NCBI RefSeq assembly: GCF_024834075.1
Contig: NZ_JANUXR010000001.1
Coordinates: 62,001-126,000, forward strand
Direction: 5' to 3'
Source of the DNA: Corynebacterium sp. HS2168-gen11
GTDB taxonomy: Bacteria > Actinomycetota > Actinomycetes > Mycobacteriales > Mycobacteriaceae
Length of the DNA: 64,000 nt
The first letter of the stretch is position 1; each line of letters starts with the position of its first letter. The notes beneath the pieces are model-generated. The model was not told the DNA's origin, did no database searches, and saw only the letters and a program-made list of their open reading frames with translations. Position numbers and translations under genes: made by a program. This document shows, piece by piece, positions 60,228-64,000 of this stretch.

Positions 60228-61751
60228 TTACCGACGTTGCAGCGCTTGATAGTCTGGATAGCCATCCCACGATAAATCAGCATCTTGCAACTTCGAGCCA
60301 AATTGCACTCTGACAGTACGCACAAATACTGGGATCGCTGGCAGATCCGTTGCTAACGATTCTTCGATCTCTGCAGCAAGTTCAGGATCGCGCAGCTGCT
60401 CAAACTCTGCTAAATCTTCATCAACCTGTGTATTGGAATAGCCAACATCATTGCCCCATCCATCAGAAGCGAAATTCGGTTCCCAATAATCCACCAGTGA
60501 AGGGTATGCCAATGTCCACCCAGTGACATAGGCTCCGCCGAGTCGTTGTTCATGATAGTGCGCCCGATAGGTTTCAAAATCTGGCCAAGGTGCAGCAAAG
60601 CTCTTAATACCAAAAGTTAGCGCAAAGTCCTTCGCCGCTTTTTCTACCCATGCCCGTGCATCAGAATCGAAACTGTAATACACCGGCAACTCGCCTTGGA
60701 ACTGGCCATATAAAGCATCAGCTTCCTGCCACAACTGCCGAGCACGGTTTCGATCATGCGTAAATACCGCATACCCGCCTGGGCTATATCCAGGAATCGC
60801 AGGCGAGGCAAATCCTTCGGCAGGCTCGACAATATTTTGCATCGCAAATTGGGCTAAATCATCACGATCAAGGGCAAGCGATAACGCTTGACGACGCAGT
60901 CTTCCTTCAGCACCACCAAAATGTGGGGTTTGTTCGTGAATGCTCAGCTCAACAATCGCAGGCGATTCTTGCACAATCGGATCCGGATATTCCTCCAGCA
61001 TATGCACCGGAATCATATCCACCACATCAACGCGACCTTGGTTAAATGCTTCAAGCACCAACTCTGGCCTATTAAAGAAATTAAACCGTAATCCCTCATT
61101 GTTCGATGGTGTCAGTGCAAATGTATTGGGTTGCAGTAACAAGGTTTTGCCACGAATATGCTCTGCTACCACATACGGGCCATTGGCTTGCGGACTGCGT
61201 CGAAAAGCTGCAATATCGTCATACGCTGCATCTGGCAATGGCATAAATCCAGGCTGCGCCAAACGCCACTGAAAACGCGGATCAGGCTGCGTAAGGCTGA
61301 CAGTAAACACATACGGTGAGCGCTGCGCAAGACCAGGCAAATTACCTGCGCCTTCATGAAAACCTTTAACAAGGTGAAACATTTGGGAGTTTTCTTGTCG
61401 GTTGGCGACGACATATTCCCATGCCTTAATGAAATGTCGTGCTTGGATTTCGGTACCATCAAAGAATTTTTCACCTTGCTTCAGCGTGATCGTAAAATGC
61501 TGATCATCAGTAGTTTCGATCGACTCTGCTAATGCGTGATGCAGTTTTCCTTGCGCATCGAAGCGAATCAAACCGGTATAGAGCAGGCGTGCATATGGAC
61601 CTTCTGTGATATCACCTGGCAGCAGCGATACTCCTGGAGCTTGCGCAGCAATGGAAATGGCGTGATCAACCGGTGAAGAAGTACATCCAACCAGACTGGT
61701 AGCAGCACAGCACATGCTCACCGCCAATATTTGGAGACGACGATGGATCAC
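60228..61751 (-). CDS. Peptide/solute-binding lipoprotein (SBP family 5)
   Basis: 507 residues. A signal (IHRRLQILAVSMCCAATSLVGC) ends in a lipobox, then family 5 features: LYTGLIRFDAQGKLHHALAESIE, FTITLKQGEKFFDGTEIQA, and LRRQALSLALDRDDLA. It would bind an oligopeptide or similar ligand outside the membrane and pass it to an ABC permease. No permease gene is next to it, so it is orphan or serves a distant transporter. GTG start with AAGGAG 6 bases upstream; the ATG-like frame from 61790 overlaps the RBS. Confidence 0.88.
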   Translation of the reverse strand: MIHRRLQILAVSMCCAATSLVGCTSSPVDHAISIAAQAPGVSLLPGDITEGPYARLLYTGLIRFDAQGKLHHALAESIETTDDQHFTITLKQGEKFFDGTEIQARHFIKAWEYVVANRQENSQMFHLVKGFHEGAGNLPGLAQRSPYVFTVSLTQPDPRFQWRLAQPGFMPLPDAAYDDIAAFRRSPQANGPYVVAEHIRGKTLLLQPNTFALTPSNNEGLRFNFFNRPELVLEAFNQGRVDVVDMIPVHMLEEYPDPIVQESPAIVELSIHEQTPHFGGAEGRLRRQALSLALDRDDLAQFAMQNIVEPAEGFASPAIPGYSPGGYAVFTHDRNRARQLWQEADALYGQFQGELPVYYSFDSDARAWVEKAAKDFALTFGIKSFAAPWPDFETYRAHYHEQRLGGAYVTGWTLAYPSLVDYWEPNFASDGWGNDVGYSNTQVDEDLAEFEQLRDPELAAEIEESLATDLPAIPVFVRTVRVQFGSKLQDADLSWDGYPDYQALQRR

Positions 61752-61881
61752 AGATACTCCTTCATTCGAAACACTAACGCTCGGAGGCATTGGGAATCCA
61801 AGCGTGCGAGATCAACTTTGGTACTAGCATGTGGCAAATACCGTTTGTACCACTATTCGTGCAGCTTATGATGCTTGAACC

Positions 61882-62778
61882 CTAGAACAATTTATTTGCC
61901 ATTGCTGCACGAGCCTGAACCACAATTGGATCAGTTGCTTCGAACAAGGCAAATAATTCCAACATGCGAGCACGCATTTGCGCTTTATCTAACTCGAAGT
62001 GATCCAACAACACCTGAAACGCAGCGGCTGCCTGGCCTGCTGCAATATGCGCATCTGCAGCTGCAAATTGCGCATCCAGATCTAATGGGTGTTCGGCGGC
62101 AAACGCAATTGGATCGGTGGTTGCATCTTGTTGTTTCAAACGTTGCAGGAATTTGGCGTTTTCCAGCGCCTGCTGGGCGAGGAAATTTTTCGGTTCTTGC
62201 GCCAAAATCGACTCATATACTGCAATTGCTTGGGCAAAATCACCGTTATTGAGTGCTTCTGTTGCAGGGGCAAAACGCGGATCTTCCGCTGGTGCAGCCT
62301 CTTCCTGTGTTGGCAGCCCGGTAAGTTGTCCTGCCACAGCTTCCACAACCGCTTGGGTCCACTGCTCTAATGCAGCGCGTGGTTGGCCGCCTTCAAAATT
62401 GGCAATTGGCTGTCCCGATGCCACAGCAACAACCGTCGGCAATCCTTGAATACCAAACATAGCTGCAACATCAGGGGTTGCATCGGCATCGATATAACCA
62501 AAAATAAAACTATGATCTGCGCGTGCAGCAAGTTCGATGAAATCTTGTCGCAGTTGTTCCGATTCCGGCGAACGCGCAGTGCCTATTAAGACAACCACTG
62601 GCACTTGGGTTGATCGAACAATCACTTCATCTTGAATATTAGCGGCAGTCACCACGACTGAGGTTGGGATTCCGCCAGCTGGCACACCTTCCCGCTGTGC
62701 TTGTGCACGCGCTTCAGCTTGAGCTTTCACGGCGCTTAAATCAATTGCCCCAGAGATAAACCGCTGTGGAGTGGTCAT
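61882..62778 (-). CDS. YbbN-like thioredoxin-fold TPR protein
   Basis: 298 residues. After a Gln/Ala-rich start comes a thioredoxin fold (VPVVVLIGTARSPESEQLRQDFIEL; GIQGLPTVVAVASGQPIANFEG) in which the CxxC is replaced by a Ser-containing SPES, so it is not redox-active by the usual mechanism. A TPR-like tail follows from about residue 180. E. coli YbbN of this layout is a chaperone-like protein. ATG at 62778 follows GAAGG. Confidence 0.85.
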   Translation of the reverse strand: MTTPQRFISGAIDLSAVKAQAEARAQAQREGVPAGGIPTSVVVTAANIQDEVIVRSTQVPVVVLIGTARSPESEQLRQDFIELAARADHSFIFGYIDADATPDVAAMFGIQGLPTVVAVASGQPIANFEGGQPRAALEQWTQAVVEAVAGQLTGLPTQEEAAPAEDPRFAPATEALNNGDFAQAIAVYESILAQEPKNFLAQQALENAKFLQRLKQQDATTDPIAFAAEHPLDLDAQFAAADAHIAAGQAAAAFQVLLDHFELDKAQMRARMLELFALFEATDPIVVQARAAMANKLF

Positions 62779-62846
62779 CGTAACCTTCACCGCTTTCTAT
62801 TTATCACAATTTTTTAATTCACACTGTTCTGAATGTGCGTACACGC

Positions 62847-63164
62847 TTATAGTTCTGACTGCTCAGATGCTAAATGTTGTTCCACTGAGTCTACTTTAGC
62901 GCGGATCTGATTGGTATATCCTGGCCGAATATCAGCCTTGATGACCAACCCCACGCGAGGCGAAACTGCAAGTACTGCATCAGTGGCTTGTTTCACCACC
63001 GCCATCACTTCATCCCATTCACCTTCAATGAGAGTAAACATGGCATTGGTTTCGTTCGGAAGCCCTGATTCACGAACCACTTTCACAGCAGCCGCTACGG
63101 CCTCACTCATTTCTGCTTGCGCATTTGGAACTTCAGTAGGTGCGACAGAAAATGCAAGAATCAT
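62847..63164 (-). CDS. Thiamine-binding-like small protein (MTH1187/YkoF type)
   Basis: 105 residues, ILAFSVAPTEV at the start and LIEGEWDEVMAVVKQATDAVLAVSPRVGLVIKADIRPGY, the pattern of the UPF0045/MTH1187 fold. Some relatives bind thiamine or thiazole compounds, but the ligand is not certain here. ATG at 63164 has TAGGAT 7 bases upstream, inside a frame that starts at 63272. Confidence 0.8.
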   Translation of the reverse strand: MILAFSVAPTEVPNAQAEMSEAVAAAVKVVRESGLPNETNAMFTLIEGEWDEVMAVVKQATDAVLAVSPRVGLVIKADIRPGYTNQIRAKVDSVEQHLASEQSEL

Positions 63165-63308
63165 GGTTGTTATCCTACCGTCGATCAGTGGCGCATCGTG
63201 GTAGTGACAGTCGTGTACAACTTTCACTGCTTTGCGACGCACAGTGGCCGGGCGCGCTGTTTGACGATACACAGGGGCCGAATGCCCGGTGGCGTCGACA
63301 AGCTTCTT

Positions 63309-63596
63309 CTAGCGCCGATCCCAGCATGCACGATGCCAGTGACGACGATCGTCCAAACCATGACCATAATCGCGCGGCCATGCCACCACATGCGTAATTC
63401 CGGGCGGAATATTTTGATTACAGCCCGGACAAATATAAAACTTCTGCGCAGCGTTTGACCCCATCAAACGCATCAAATAAATCTCACCATTGGTCCACGA
63501 AGGTCCTTCGACTTCATGGGTGCCGAAAAACACCGCGCCATGTGCAGGTAAGCTACGCTTAGGGGTGATATTTGATCGACGATTTTTACGAGCCAT
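63309..63596 (-). CDS. Small zinc-site protein (ATP/GTP-binding annotated family)
   Basis: 95 residues with a basic start (ARKNRRSNITPKR) and a treble-clef-like zinc site: CPGCNQNIPPG and HWHRACW. It belongs to a conserved actinobacterial family found after nucS; some members are called ATP/GTP-binding but I see no P-loop. ATG at 63596 lies 7 bases after the nucS stop, so the pair is co-transcribed. Confidence 0.75.
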   Translation of the reverse strand: MARKNRRSNITPKRSLPAHGAVFFGTHEVEGPSWTNGEIYLMRLMGSNAAQKFYICPGCNQNIPPGITHVVAWPRDYGHGLDDRRHWHRACWDRR

Positions 63597-63603
63597 ACGT
63601 GTA

Positions 63604-64000
63604 TTAGAAGAGTCGAAGCTCAGACGATTCCACTCCGCGCAATGCATCATAATCGAGGACTACACAACGAATACCACGATCTTCTGCCAACGTGCGCGCT
63701 TGAGCTTTAATTTCTTGGGCTGCAAAAATGCCCTTGACCGGTGCAAGCAAAGGATCTCTATTCAGCATTTCGAGGTAGCGAGACAGTTGTTCCACTCCAT
63801 CAATGCCACCACGGCGTTTCACCTCAACCGCGATATTCATTCCAGTGCCATCCGTGCAAAAAATATCCACTGGACCAATCGGAGTCGGATATTCGCGACG
63901 AACGAGTTGGTAGCCTTCGCCTAAGGTGGAAATATGCTCAGCAAGAAGTTCTTGTAAGTGGCTTTCTACGCCATCTTTTTGCAGACCTGGATCTTCGCCC
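63604..64000 (-). CDS. nucS: Mismatch-specific endonuclease NucS/EndoMS, 3' part
   Basis: The 5' end lies beyond the window. The visible C-terminal nuclease domain has [30 protein letters not shown] (Asp), [44 protein letters not shown] (Glu-x-Lys of the PD-(D/E)xK site) and [11 protein letters not shown]. The end, ELRLF, resembles the sliding-clamp-binding tail of this family. NucS replaces MutS-MutL mismatch repair in many actinobacteria. Confidence 0.93.
   Translation of the reverse strand, partial: GEDPGLQKDGVESHLQELLAEHISTLGEGYQLVRREYPTPIGPVDIFCTDGTGMNIAVEVKRRGGIDGVEQLSRYLEMLNRDPLLAPVKGIFAAQEIKAQARTLAEDRGIRCVVLDYDALRGVESSELRLF

Overview
This window looks like a conserved chromosomal segment of a Corynebacterium (Mycobacteriales) with fairly AT-leaning codon use. 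The evidence is a mycolyltransferase-type secreted esterase, the GlgE/GlgB pair, the divergent lysG-lysE pair, an MscCG-type mechanosensitive channel beside ilvBNC, the NucS mismatch endonuclease, and a gene order (gltX, leuB, serA, ilvCNB, ilvD, gatB, pfkA, gatAC, ligA, mnmA, cysteine desulfurase, etfAB, glgE, glgB, nucS) that follows the C. glutamicum and M. tuberculosis order as I remember it. I cannot name the species. I see no rRNA, CRISPR array, insertion sequence, integrase or prophage.

Layout. 1-8.7 kb: tRNA-Glu and tRNA-Gln, a secreted PHB-depolymerase-like esterase, an FMN riboswitch with terminator in front of a RibM/PnuC-type riboflavin transporter, gltX, an isochorismate synthase, a methyltransferase, a PrsW-like membrane protease pair and a FAH-family protein. 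8.9-19.2 kb: a surface serine protease with a long coiled coil, leuB, a TIM-barrel protein, serA, and a right-to-left run of a His-rich cation exporter, a DUF262 protein and a Cwb2-like lipoprotein whose start is unusual. 19.6-28.7 kb: ilvBNC with a readable leader-peptide attenuator, mscCG, a PH-domain protein, ilvD and a GT87-like membrane protein. 28.7-32.4 kb: a DoxX protein, a secreted HNH nuclease and lysG/lysE. 32.7-46.8 kb: gatB, pfkA, an MFS exporter, gatCA, an ACT-domain protein, ligA, an exonuclease, a MetE-like protein and mnmA. 46.9-55.2 kb: a spermidine-synthase-like protein, a mycolyltransferase, a cysteine desulfurase, etfBA, a THUMP-like methyltransferase and an ABC ATPase. 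55.3-64 kb: glgE, glgB, an orphan peptide-binding lipoprotein, a thioredoxin-fold TPR protein, a thiamine-binding-like protein, a zinc-site protein and the 3' part of nucS.

How the genes work together. Branched-chain amino acid synthesis (ilvB, N, C, D, leuB), serine synthesis (serA), lysine/arginine export (lysGE) and a probable glutamate-releasing channel (mscCG) lie together, and ilvBNC has its own attenuator. Translation fidelity genes (gltX, gatABC, mnmA, tRNAs) are spread through the block. GlgE and GlgB link alpha-glucan and maltose-1-phosphate metabolism, while ligA, nucS and the exonuclease serve DNA replication and repair.

A recurring feature is leaderless transcription: about twenty genes have a TANNNT -10 hexamer placed 6 to 9 bases before the start codon, and I used this to choose many starts.
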